A DNA stretch of 64,000 bases from Planctopirus ephydatiae (GTDB taxonomy: Bacteria; Planctomycetota; Planctomycetia; Planctomycetales; Planctomycetaceae), in assembly GCF_007752345.1 (NCBI RefSeq), contig NZ_CP036299.1, forward strand, positions 1,937,001-2,001,000, in the 5' to 3' direction. Position numbers and translations under genes: made by a program. The notes beneath the pieces were generated by a model. The model saw nothing but the letters and a program-made list of their open reading frames with translations. It was not told the origin of the DNA and ran no database searches. This document shows positions 27,593-35,754 of the stretch, piece by piece. Position 1 is the stretch's first letter, and every line of letters begins with the position of its first letter.

Positions 27593-28477
27593 CTAGAATC
27601 TCCAGCCGGCACCGACATTTGAGAAGAAACGTGCCGAGTCGTTGTTGAGGCCCCAACCCACTCGAACGCCGATTTCCAGATCTGGCGTGATGAGATAGTG
27701 GATTCCCGGGCTGATGTATTGTGAGGTCTGCGCTGTTTCCTGCTCATCCGAGAAGATGCCAAAGTATTCGATATGGGCTTTGTATTTTGTTCCCACAGGA
27801 ACCTTGAGCACCACCGACGGTGCCCACAGATTGAAATGATCTTCTTCTTCGGCGGTGGCTGAGTATCGCATGGCGGCGTCAATCGTCCACGAATTGGGCA
27901 ACTCCCAGCCCAGCACATAACAGAGCGTGAATTGTGTCGTATTCAGACTCCCGGATGTCGGAGTATTGGCCTGCACAATGAGCGAGGATTGAGGCAGCCA
28001 GTCGGCCTGTTCGTTTACAAACAGCTTCAATCCATAGAGCAGATCTCCGTCGTTCTCGATCTCATCAACCAAAGGTTCTTCCTCGATGAACGAAGAATTC
28101 CCACTGACGGAGCCGCCACCACCGGTCTCGTAGTTCCATCCCAGCCGGATTTCCAGGCGGTCGCTCACGCCATATCGAACCAGCAATTCCGGGAAACTGT
28201 GCGTCTCCCGGCTGGAGGGATTATCAATGAACGAGTAAGCCGCTTCGACAATCGTTTTGTGGTGGCCAACCACTGTCGTCGCCGGTGTGAATGAGTCGCG
28301 ATCGGTTTCAATCTCATCGCCAGAAGTTGGACTGAACACAATCGAAGGATCTGCCAGCAGTGAGCGATCCAGAAAACCTGATTCCTGGGCCAACACACAG
28401 TCAGACCAACCCGCCAGACTCAGCAGAGCGAGCGTAAATGCTGTCCATCGTAAGGAATTTAGGGGCATACCAGTCAC
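27593..28477 (-). CDS. Outer-membrane beta-barrel of the phenol-degradation MetA-like/transporter type
   Basis: 294 aa. Signal peptide with cleavage near LAQESG (about residue 31). The mature part alternates polar and hydrophobic residues in strands (FPELLVRYGVSDRLEIRLGWNYE, SLIVQANTPTSG, YISPGIHYLITPDLEIGVRVGWGL) and ends in GAGWRF, a C-terminal phenylalanine typical of outer-membrane barrels. The block VRYGVSDRLEIRLG fits the Pfam family named after MetA of phenol degradation, which is really a general barrel group in planctomycetes. Substrate unknown. Transcribed from the 348-base gap to its right. Confidence 0.82.
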   Translation of the reverse strand: MTGMPLNSLRWTAFTLALLSLAGWSDCVLAQESGFLDRSLLADPSIVFSPTSGDEIETDRDSFTPATTVVGHHKTIVEAAYSFIDNPSSRETHSFPELLVRYGVSDRLEIRLGWNYETGGGGSVSGNSSFIEEEPLVDEIENDGDLLYGLKLFVNEQADWLPQSSLIVQANTPTSGSLNTTQFTLCYVLGWELPNSWTIDAAMRYSATAEEEDHFNLWAPSVVLKVPVGTKYKAHIEYFGIFSDEQETAQTSQYISPGIHYLITPDLEIGVRVGWGLNNDSARFFSNVGAGWRF

Positions 28478-28825
28478 TCACTGCCGATCCGCGATGCCAA
28501 CTCACTTGAACAGGCCTCATCAATCCAGCGGCAATTTCTGCCGAAGACAGGCCGAACCTGATGAAACCATAGGCCTTCAAGATCCACCGCCTGCTCAAAA
28601 CTATCGGCAGAGACACAACAGAACTGGCAGAATGTTTAACATGGTGACTTTCATGCCGGCCGCATGCGGAAAAGTTGAAAATTCTATCGACATCGGTCAT
28701 CCGTCATTCACGCGGGAATAGCCGCAATTTGACGTTTTCCAGGAATGAGCTGATGTGTATGGAATGCGAAAACATGCTTGCTCAGATCCGCAAGCATGGC
28801 ACATAGAGGGGAGGTTATGATCAAA
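28478..28825. promoter_or_regulatory. Intergenic region between barrel gene and BatA-like gene
   Basis: About 350 bases, both flanking genes on the minus strand. It must hold the barrel gene's promoter. The only clear structure is the 9-8-9 hairpin at 28773-28798, close to the end of the BatA-like gene and so possibly its 3' hairpin. No gene seen. Confidence 0.4.
28773..28798. repeat. Dispersed 9-8-9 hairpin repeat, copy 3
   Basis: Perfect CATGCTTGC / GCAAGCATG with an 8-nt loop, 28 bases beyond the BatA-like stop codon. Identical arms to the copy after trpD. Confidence 0.7.
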
Positions 28826-30796
28826 CTAAGCACGTTTGAGAGGGAGGGCTGGTTTTTGGAACAGCCACCACTCCCAGAGCAGAAACAGCAGTGCGGCCCA
28901 GGCAAACCAGCGCCAGAGTGGTGTTTCGACAGCCAGTTTCTCATCGGCTGCGGAAACTTTGGCTTCCGAAAATCGCAAATCCTGCTGCACGAACAGAGAT
29001 GTCTCCTGCACACTCTGGAGCGCTACGCCGATCTGCTTGACGAGAGTTCCACCATCAAAAATCTGGTAGACCCCCACAGCCGGTGCTGCCACACCTGCCA
29101 GTTGTCCGTTGGCATCTGTCGTCAATTCCGTCGTGCGCGCTGCGGTGCCCTGGCGACCATTGGCAGCCATCGGGCTTAATCGTAACGAACTCCCTGCAGC
29201 CAGTTTCCACTCCGGTTCGAGCGGCCCCACAATGCGATAGCGTGTTTCCGGCTGAAGTGTCAACGGGGGGAAGACACCCGTCCGGAGTGCTTTGGTTTCA
29301 TTCAACCCCGCCAGATTCTGAGCCAGATCGACAGCATTCGCCACCAGGATGGGAAACCCGACACGGAAGGGCAGCGTCGAACGTTCCATCGGAAATAAAA
29401 TATGATAGCGCTGCTGTGCCCCCGAGGGCCTCGACACAACCAGCGGACCTCCTGTGGATGTCGCCACCACCTGAAAACCTGCCGCTTCAATGGTGCGGTC
29501 TGACTGACCTTCCTTCAATTGCGGTGCCCCGCCAATCTGCACATCCAGAAGCTGTACGTGCCTCAGGAGAGGATCTGTCCTTAACCAGTCCGTGACCTCC
29601 GCCAATCCCGAACCTGTGGCCACTTCTTCCGTCGAAATGAATGGTTCCAGCTCGGCGGGAACTAATCCTACGGTCAAAATGACGCGCGCATCACGTTCGG
29701 CATCGGCCACTTGATTAGAAATCACGAGATCCACTGAGGACGGTGTCGCAGCCCCTTCAGCGGGAAAAACAACCACGTCTTTCATCGCAGCCAGGGCATG
29801 GCGAAACGTCGTCAGATCGGGAGGGCAATAGACACTCAGTGGCCTGACCTGCGGAGTAACGAGAAAAGCTTCATTATCGCTGCCAACCGCATCCACACCA
29901 TCCGGAACAAGGCGCAATGCAACCTCCGTACTCTCTGGCGAAGAGGTGCGAAAAATCAGTCGCTCCGCGGATCCGCCCGCCAATGAAATCGACTCACTGC
30001 TCAGGAGTTCTCCATTTTCGAAGAATTCCACTTGAGTGAGCCCGGCAAATTTTGACGAAGCCTCGACGCGGGCAAAGACTTCCCAGTTCTCGCGGGATTT
30101 TCTGGCATTGAATTCTGTGATCCCCACGTTCGCGGTCGCCGCCGGGATTTTTTGAAAGCTCACTCGAAAAGGAAGTTCCAGATCAAATTCCGGAGGGACA
30201 TTTCCATCACTGAAAAGGACAACCGTCTCGACAGGCACCGTACGTGCCAGAGCGATCGACATGCGGAAGGCATCTTCCAACTGACTTGTCGATTCAGAAA
30301 TCGTGAGTTGATCAAGTGCCGCTTTAAGGATGCGTTGATCATTCGTGAAATCCGTCAATCGACGGGCAGAGTCAGAGGCGGCAATCAGGCTGATTTTCTG
30401 ATCCGCCATAAGACCGTCGATCAGTTTGGTCACTTCCTGTTTCGCCAGTTGCAGTCTGGTCTGGCCACCCGCTTTCTCCACACCTTCCATACTGGCCGAG
30501 ATATCAATAATTACAGGCAGATATCGTGCGGTTTGTGAACGAGCCGGCCAGAAGGGCTGCATGGCTGCCAGTATCAAAGCCAACAGCAACAGAATCTGTG
30601 CCAGCAGCAAAAGGTTTCTTTGAAACCTCTGAAAGGGAGAGTTGACGCGAGAATCGCGAACCACCTGCTGCCATAAGGCCAACGAAGGGATCTCGACTCT
30701 CGGTCGGCGCAGCTTGAGAAAATAAAACAGGATCAGCGGTGCCAGGAGCAGCAGATACCAGGCCGCTGAAAGTGATGCAAAGCCCGGCCAACTCAT
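28826..30796 (-). CDS. BatA-like membrane protein with vWA domain
   Basis: 656 aa. N-terminal double-transmembrane BatA domain (helices about 10-27 and 59-82, with FLKLRRPRVEIPSLALWQQV between), then a vWA domain opening with PVIIDISASMEG (about 93) in which the metal-site pattern D-x-S-x-S is kept. A middle region of beta domains follows, then a C-terminal helix (WRWFAWAALLFLLWEWWLF). Proteins of this kind partner with DUF58 proteins and MoxR ATPases in envelope-linked complexes. Its start overlaps the DUF58 stop by 4 bases, so the two are coupled. No MoxR gene is present in the window. Confidence 0.88.
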   Translation of the reverse strand: MSWPGFASLSAAWYLLLLAPLILFYFLKLRRPRVEIPSLALWQQVVRDSRVNSPFQRFQRNLLLLAQILLLLALILAAMQPFWPARSQTARYLPVIIDISASMEGVEKAGGQTRLQLAKQEVTKLIDGLMADQKISLIAASDSARRLTDFTNDQRILKAALDQLTISESTSQLEDAFRMSIALARTVPVETVVLFSDGNVPPEFDLELPFRVSFQKIPAATANVGITEFNARKSRENWEVFARVEASSKFAGLTQVEFFENGELLSSESISLAGGSAERLIFRTSSPESTEVALRLVPDGVDAVGSDNEAFLVTPQVRPLSVYCPPDLTTFRHALAAMKDVVVFPAEGAATPSSVDLVISNQVADAERDARVILTVGLVPAELEPFISTEEVATGSGLAEVTDWLRTDPLLRHVQLLDVQIGGAPQLKEGQSDRTIEAAGFQVVATSTGGPLVVSRPSGAQQRYHILFPMERSTLPFRVGFPILVANAVDLAQNLAGLNETKALRTGVFPPLTLQPETRYRIVGPLEPEWKLAAGSSLRLSPMAANGRQGTAARTTELTTDANGQLAGVAAPAVGVYQIFDGGTLVKQIGVALQSVQETSLFVQQDLRFSEAKVSAADEKLAVETPLWRWFAWAALLFLLWEWWLFQKPALPLKRA

Positions 30797-31689
30797 CGCA
30801 CCCAGCCTTTACGAAGGAGTGTATCAAAGACAATGTTGTCCACGCTTTGACTGGTATTGAATGACAATGACCGCCCCCCACGTTGCCGGCAGACCTGCTC
30901 CAGTTCTCGTTCGAGTGATAACCGGTATTCCTCATAGATTCGCAGGAGATCTCCCCCGGCTGTCACATCCAGCGTTTCTCCCGTTTCGGAGTCGACAAAT
31001 CGAACATCCTGTTCAAGCTCAGGGTTATGCTCGTCGCTTGATAAAATCTGAATGGCCCAGGGTTCCAGACCAGCTCCAAACAACCGGCTGATGGCCTGAT
31101 CGATTCGACCAAATGTCAGGAAGTCTGACAGGCAGATGACCACCCCGCGACCCGTGTGCTGCCGGAGTGCAGCGTCGATGGTAAAGTCAATTTCGGCATC
31201 GCCGCCAACGGGCAGGTTTTCGAGAAACTCAAAGAGTTTGCGGAAAGAACTTTTCCCGCGCAGTCGTCGAATCTGATGCGTGGCTTCATTCCGGCTGCCC
31301 AGCGCGTAGATCGAGACAGGCTCCATATTCATGAGCCCCATCATGGCCAGAAGTGCCGCAGCCTGCCGGGCTCGATCAAACTTTTCGCCAAACTTCATCG
31401 AACTGGAAGCGTCCAGCAGGATGACGACATGCATTTCTTCTTCGTGGCGGTACAGCTTCAGATAAGGGCGATGCAGGCGGGCAAAGATATTCCAGTCAAC
31501 GTACCGGATGTCATCACCCGGGCTGTAATCTCGAAAGTCTTCAAACTCGGTACTCGAACCCCCGCGACCTGCCAGATGTTCACCCCGCATGCGGTTGGTT
31601 TTGCGGAATCGTGGCGCCAGTCGCAGATTCTCTGCTCGAGAAAGTGCGCTGTTCGAGACCAGTGAAGTCAATTGTCTGGCGCTAGCCAT
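30793..31689 (-). CDS. DUF58 domain protein (vWA-like)
   Basis: 298 aa. Seen: the DUF58 signature EFEDFRDYSPGDDIRYVDWN (about 48-67), then a vWA-like fold starting with VILLDASSSMKFG, and CLSDFL later. Known relatives act with MoxR AAA+ ATPases and BatA-type proteins; the molecular job is not settled. The stop overlaps the start of the BatA-like gene by 4 bases, and 65 bases separate it from the unknown gene upstream, so the three are probably one transcript. Confidence 0.92.
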   Translation of the reverse strand: MASARQLTSLVSNSALSRAENLRLAPRFRKTNRMRGEHLAGRGGSSTEFEDFRDYSPGDDIRYVDWNIFARLHRPYLKLYRHEEEMHVVILLDASSSMKFGEKFDRARQAAALLAMMGLMNMEPVSIYALGSRNEATHQIRRLRGKSSFRKLFEFLENLPVGGDAEIDFTIDAALRQHTGRGVVICLSDFLTFGRIDQAISRLFGAGLEPWAIQILSSDEHNPELEQDVRFVDSETGETLDVTAGGDLLRIYEEYRLSLERELEQVCRQRGGRSLSFNTSQSVDNIVFDTLLRKGWVR

Positions 31690-31754
31690 GGGGTACTCTC
31701 AATACGAGAATCCTGGTCTTTGTTTGCAATCTCCCGCGAGTCTTCGACGAAAGT

Positions 31755-32498
31755 CTAGCGTGCATCAATCGCCTGTTGAATGGGCTTGAGGATTTGTTCA
31801 ACCACACATCGATCGACAAGTTCTTCGCAGATCGATCTCAACTGGCGAAAGGTTGTATCGTAACTTGAAGAAGCGTCCAGACTGCCATATTGCCGCACAC
31901 AAAAATAGACACTGATCTGGTCTTCACCAAACTCGCCTTTACGAACCTGGTAAGGATTGGTTCGAGTTTCGACACTCAATCGCGCATGCCGACGACATGT
32001 ATCATCCAGGGCCATGACAATTCCCGGCTGATAGCTCAAGGGTTGGGCCCCGGGCAAGGCCAGCAGATTTTCGATTGCCGGGCCGGGTGAAAGAACTTCC
32101 GCCAGCAAAGCATCGTGGTTACCTCGATAAGCGAAATCGAACCCCAGCATGTAGTCCAGTGCTTCACAATCCAGCGGCGAGACCGAAAGCATATACGGGG
32201 CCAGTTGCAGCACCAGCTCATGCTGGGCAGCCGCTTCATCCAGATCCAGCGGATTGATCAGCCCGCTCGAGATGCGTTTGGTTTCCATCGAAACCCACCT
32301 CTGCTGCTCCTGATCTTTATCCGATTCGAGGATGTAATCCTTCCCCTCGCGCGAATGAAAATTTCTCATCGAAGGGTAGGTCTTCTGCAGCCTCTCGAAA
32401 AACCCCAGGATCGTTTCCCGGCTTCCCGGCAGAGGCATTTCGGTGTGAAGATTCAAATTCGCGTAGAAGTCGTCCGCGAGATGGGCATACTTCTGCAT
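31755..32498 (-). CDS. Conserved hypothetical cytoplasmic protein
   Basis: 247 aa, not recognised. No signal peptide or membrane segment. It starts MQKYAHLADDFYANLNLHTE, contains LDCEALDYMLGFDFAYRGNHDALLAEVL and ARLSVETRTNPYQVRKGEF, and ends with a helical stretch LRSICEELVDRCVVEQILKPI. The middle of the protein is balanced in charge and looks globular. It lies upstream of DUF58 and BatA-like genes in the same direction, which suggests work in that complex, perhaps in the place usually held by MoxR, but it has no Walker motifs. Confidence 0.7.
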   Translation of the reverse strand: MQKYAHLADDFYANLNLHTEMPLPGSRETILGFFERLQKTYPSMRNFHSREGKDYILESDKDQEQQRWVSMETKRISSGLINPLDLDEAAAQHELVLQLAPYMLSVSPLDCEALDYMLGFDFAYRGNHDALLAEVLSPGPAIENLLALPGAQPLSYQPGIVMALDDTCRRHARLSVETRTNPYQVRKGEFGEDQISVYFCVRQYGSLDASSSYDTTFRQLRSICEELVDRCVVEQILKPIQQAIDAR

Positions 32499-32643
32499 GC
32501 GAACTCCCGTGTTGTTGCCCGAGTTGTTGTCGGATGATGAAAACGCTTGATTTCTCGCAGATTTTATCGTGAGTGCAACATCGGGTCAAAGCGGCACTGA
32601 TCGACTGGCTGTGCGCGAGTGATCATTAAATGATCATTGTCGT

Positions 32644-34221
32644 TCATTCCGATGAACTTCGTTTCTCAGAAAGTCTTTGTCTGGCCTGCCGCACCTGGAC
32701 TTCCAACTCCTGATTTCCCGCATAGAGCGTCATGATGCTGTTCCAGATGGTGCGAGCTTCAATCGTTTTCCCCTGCTGAGCCAGTTCATCAGCTCTTGCG
32801 AGTGATTGATCAACCATCTGCACTCGATCGACCGGATCGCCACCGGCGGCTTCGATCTCTTGAATCCGCTTTTTGGCCAGCATGACAAAGGCTCGGTCCT
32901 GCTCTCGATCTTTCAGCAGCACGACCATGCTCTCATACTTTTCCAGAGCCGAAATACGGTCGCCAAACTTTTCGTATCGGTCAGCTTCCAGAAACAATCG
33001 CTCCGCTTCAGAATTCGGATCTCGCCCGGTTTTCGCAGTGGCCCGGGCCCTGCGCTCCGCCTGATGCATTTCAACCTGATCGACATATTGCTGAACCTGG
33101 CCGGCATGTTTGCCTTCAGGAAACTTCTGCTGATATGTCTTGAGATATTTGTCGTAGGCATCTCCCCAATCGGTGGGCTCTTCACTCTTCATGAGTGCTT
33201 CCGCCCGCGCAAACAACTGATCTTCCGACATCGGCCAGAACGGAATTGTGGCCAGAAACAGGATCGTCACCAGAATTGAAGCGAGGAACCACGCCTGTTC
33301 ATAAATGGGGACTTTGGCCGATTTTTTCCGTTTTTTCTTTTTGGGAACGTTGGTCTCAGCCGTTTTGGCTGCCTCTGGCGAGATCGCTTCGACGGGCTTT
33401 GTGAGTTGTTCCTGAATCTGTTCAATCGCCACCTGCACTGCGATCGCATCGAAAAATCGATCCTCAGGATCTTTGGCCAAGAGTTTGAGAATCAGATCTT
33501 CGACAACCTGCGGACATTCTGCGTTCAACGATGACGGGCGCGGAGGATCTTCCTGCAGATGCATAATCAGCATCTCGCCAGCGTTGTCTCCGCGAAAGGG
33601 CGTCTCTCCCGTGATCATTTCGAACATCACGCACCCGAGTGCATACAGATCCGTACGACGATCGACCGGCGGCTTGCCGCGAATCTGCTCAGGGGCCATA
33701 TACGAGTATGTGCCCACTGTTCGGCCAGCAGCCGTCAGTGCCGTCGCTGTGGTATCACGCGCAATTCCGAAATCTGTCAGCTTGAGTGTGCCGTCTTTGG
33801 CCCTTAACAGGTTGGCAGGCTTCAAATCCCGATGAATTACACCGGCAGCGTGAGAATGTTCCAGCGCCTGGGCAATCTGAAGTGCCAGGTCGAGCACTTC
33901 TTTCCACGGAAGCTGGCCGTGTTCTTTTAAGTAGCCCTCAATAGAACCACCCGTGACCAGTTCCATCGCATAGAAACGTTGTGTTCCCAGCTTCCCGCCG
34001 CCATAGTAGCGCACAATGTGCGGATGCTGCAGCTTCTTCAGAATGGCGACTTCGCGTTCAAATCGCTTCTGTAATGATTCCGCCTGGCTGAGATCTGGCG
34101 AAAGAATCTTGATGGCAACCGGAGCGCCGGTCTTGGTGTAAACAGCACGGTAGACAATCCCCATGCCACCGACACCCAGTCGATCTCCCAGTTCAAATGG
34201 TCCGATCATGCGGCCAGCCAT
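32644..34221 (-). CDS. Transmembrane serine/threonine protein kinase (PknB-like)
   Basis: 525 aa. Cytoplasmic kinase domain (about 7-270): glycine loop GDRLGVGGMGIVYRA, Lys38 in VAIKIL, catalytic loop HRDLKPANLL (about 130-139), DFGIAR, and APEQI. A Lys-rich stretch (KKKKRKKSAK) is followed by one membrane helix (AWFLASILVTILFLATIPF, about 310-330), then an external region of about 190 residues that is helical and repeat-like (AEALMKSEEPTDWGDAYDKYLKTY, EAERLFLEADRYEKFGDRISALEKYESM), probably TPR-type. The 146-base gap to the next gene leaves its link to the DUF58 cluster open. Confidence 0.95.
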   Translation of the reverse strand: MAGRMIGPFELGDRLGVGGMGIVYRAVYTKTGAPVAIKILSPDLSQAESLQKRFEREVAILKKLQHPHIVRYYGGGKLGTQRFYAMELVTGGSIEGYLKEHGQLPWKEVLDLALQIAQALEHSHAAGVIHRDLKPANLLRAKDGTLKLTDFGIARDTTATALTAAGRTVGTYSYMAPEQIRGKPPVDRRTDLYALGCVMFEMITGETPFRGDNAGEMLIMHLQEDPPRPSSLNAECPQVVEDLILKLLAKDPEDRFFDAIAVQVAIEQIQEQLTKPVEAISPEAAKTAETNVPKKKKRKKSAKVPIYEQAWFLASILVTILFLATIPFWPMSEDQLFARAEALMKSEEPTDWGDAYDKYLKTYQQKFPEGKHAGQVQQYVDQVEMHQAERRARATAKTGRDPNSEAERLFLEADRYEKFGDRISALEKYESMVVLLKDREQDRAFVMLAKKRIQEIEAAGGDPVDRVQMVDQSLARADELAQQGKTIEARTIWNSIMTLYAGNQELEVQVRQARQRLSEKRSSSE

Positions 34222-34275
34222 GAATCACTCTTCTCTCGCCAGTGCCAGAAACCAGTTTCTCACATACGGAATGAT

Positions 34276-34866
34276 TTACGGGCGATATGGTCCCACCAGT
34301 TCGACCAGATTTCCATCGGGATCACGCAAGTTACAAAGCCCCACACCTTCTGGAAAACCAGCCGGAAGCAGCTTGGGAGAACTGGCGATCGGCTTGACTT
34401 TGTGCTGCTTCAATTTTTCGAGCGAGGCGTTCACATCCTTAACGTGAATCGTCAGATACCGAATGCCGTAGGTGGACTGAATATACGATTGATCGACCCG
34501 CGCTCCCGGAACTTTGGGAAACTGAATCAATTTCAATCTGGTGGCCGTTGGCCCCGTTCCGAGAGTCAACACTTTGACATCAAGCACCTGACCGTCAGAT
34601 AACCCAACCTCCTGGGCATAGTCAGCGGGGACTGAAAATCCAGGCAACTCCTGAAAGCCGATGGCCTTGGTGTAAAAATCGATCGACGCCTGCATATTGC
34701 TCACACACAGGCCCACATCGATTGTTTCCGAACTGAAGGCAGTTTCTGGCGACTTTTCTTCCTGAAGTGCTGCCACCGCGATGGAAATCCCCGAAAGCAA
34801 CATGGCGCCGAACAGCGAACACAAAGCGCCGCGTGCCATACCCAGGTGCTGCATCTTCCAAGCCAT
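34276..34866 (-). CDS. Exported VOC-superfamily (glyoxalase/dioxygenase-fold) protein
   Basis: 196 aa. A signal peptide or anchor (MLLSGISIAVAALQ, about 20-35) precedes one VOC domain: VGLCVSNMQASIDFYTKAIGFQELPGF, IRYLTIHVKDVNASLEKLKQHKV, and LCNLRDPDGNLVELVGPYRP. The last block supplies the usual metal-binding Glu (NLVELVG); the first strand has Cys where a metal His is common (VGLCVSN), so metal binding is uncertain. Enzyme activity cannot be assigned. It is 54 bases before the kinase gene on the same strand and may share its transcript. Confidence 0.82.
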   Translation of the reverse strand: MAWKMQHLGMARGALCSLFGAMLLSGISIAVAALQEEKSPETAFSSETIDVGLCVSNMQASIDFYTKAIGFQELPGFSVPADYAQEVGLSDGQVLDVKVLTLGTGPTATRLKLIQFPKVPGARVDQSYIQSTYGIRYLTIHVKDVNASLEKLKQHKVKPIASSPKLLPAGFPEGVGLCNLRDPDGNLVELVGPYRP

Positions 34867-35195
34867 TCGGATCTCCTTGATGTTCAGTCGTCAAAGTGTT
34901 TATGCCGGCAAACCACATCCTGCCGGCTATCACTGATTGTTACGGATTGTGCCTGTTTGGAAGGGTCGAATCAAATCGACAATCGCAATTCAGCAGGCAA
35001 GTTCGAGAATTTGTCACCAACCGGCGTGGAAAAGATCCTAACTGGAGCAGACCCAAGAGCGACGAGGAACGATTCCACAATTCGCATTGGCCGGAAGAAT
35101 CGCTACGCTGGCCAGCATGTCGAACCAGGAAGTACTACCACGATTCAGCAGCTATCTGCGACACCACCAAAACTCTTTATCTGACAGAGATCCTC
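34867..35195. promoter_or_regulatory. Divergent intergenic region, VOC gene and DinB gene
   Basis: About 330 bases. One perfect hairpin at 34904-34927 (GCCGGCA, 10-nt loop, TGCCGGC) lies 40 bases upstream of the VOC start. The frame open to the left of the DinB start is unlike the family and not called. Nothing else stands out. Confidence 0.4.
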
Positions 35196-35687
35196 ATGTT
35201 TGCACGCGACCTCGTCCTGTATGGCGTCAATCAAAAGTATCTGCAATCACTCGTAAGCGGAATCAGTACACAGGAGGCTAAAATTCAGCCGATGCCCGGA
35301 CTGAATACTCCTTTCTGGATTACAGGCCATCTCGCGATTTCCACAGACTATGCCCGGCAACTTCTAGGGGAAGAGCTGAAATGTCCTCCCGCCTGGCACA
35401 AAGCCTTTGGCCCAGGTTCGATTCCTGGAAACGAACAGAACATCACGGCCAGTTTGGAAGAACTTCTCGCTGCAGTGCAGGCTGGACACGTCGCCATCAC
35501 CACATTGTTACCCAGTGTGAACGAAGCGTGGGCCGCTCAGCCAAATCCTGTGGAATTTCTCGTGAAGAACTACCCCTCCACCGGCGATCTCATGGCACAC
35601 CTGCTCACGACTCACGAAGCCATTCACCTGGGCCAGTTGAGTGCCTGGCGACGCTTCCGTGGTCTGCCTGCCGTCAGTATTGGCTAG
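35196..35687 (+). CDS. DinB-family metal-binding four-helix protein
   Basis: 163 aa from the ATG at 35196; the frame extends to 34896, but the upstream part is unlike the family. The DinB metal triad is present: His in WITGHLAISTDYARQLLGEE (about residue 48) and two in LLTTHEAIHLGQLSAWRR (about 142 and 146). DinB/YfiT proteins bind nickel or zinc and often act as thiol-dependent S-transferases or stress proteins; substrate unknown. It stands alone between the VOC gene (divergent) and a convergent DUF58 gene 67 bases away. Confidence 0.88.
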   Translation: MFARDLVLYGVNQKYLQSLVSGISTQEAKIQPMPGLNTPFWITGHLAISTDYARQLLGEELKCPPAWHKAFGPGSIPGNEQNITASLEELLAAVQAGHVAITTLLPSVNEAWAAQPNPVEFLVKNYPSTGDLMAHLLTTHEAIHLGQLSAWRRFRGLPAVSIG

Positions 35688-35754
35688 TACTGGCAGTGGA
35701 CGACCAACTTCTGGACAAGAGTGTTGCAGACAAAAGAGTGTTGCAGGGCCGAAA

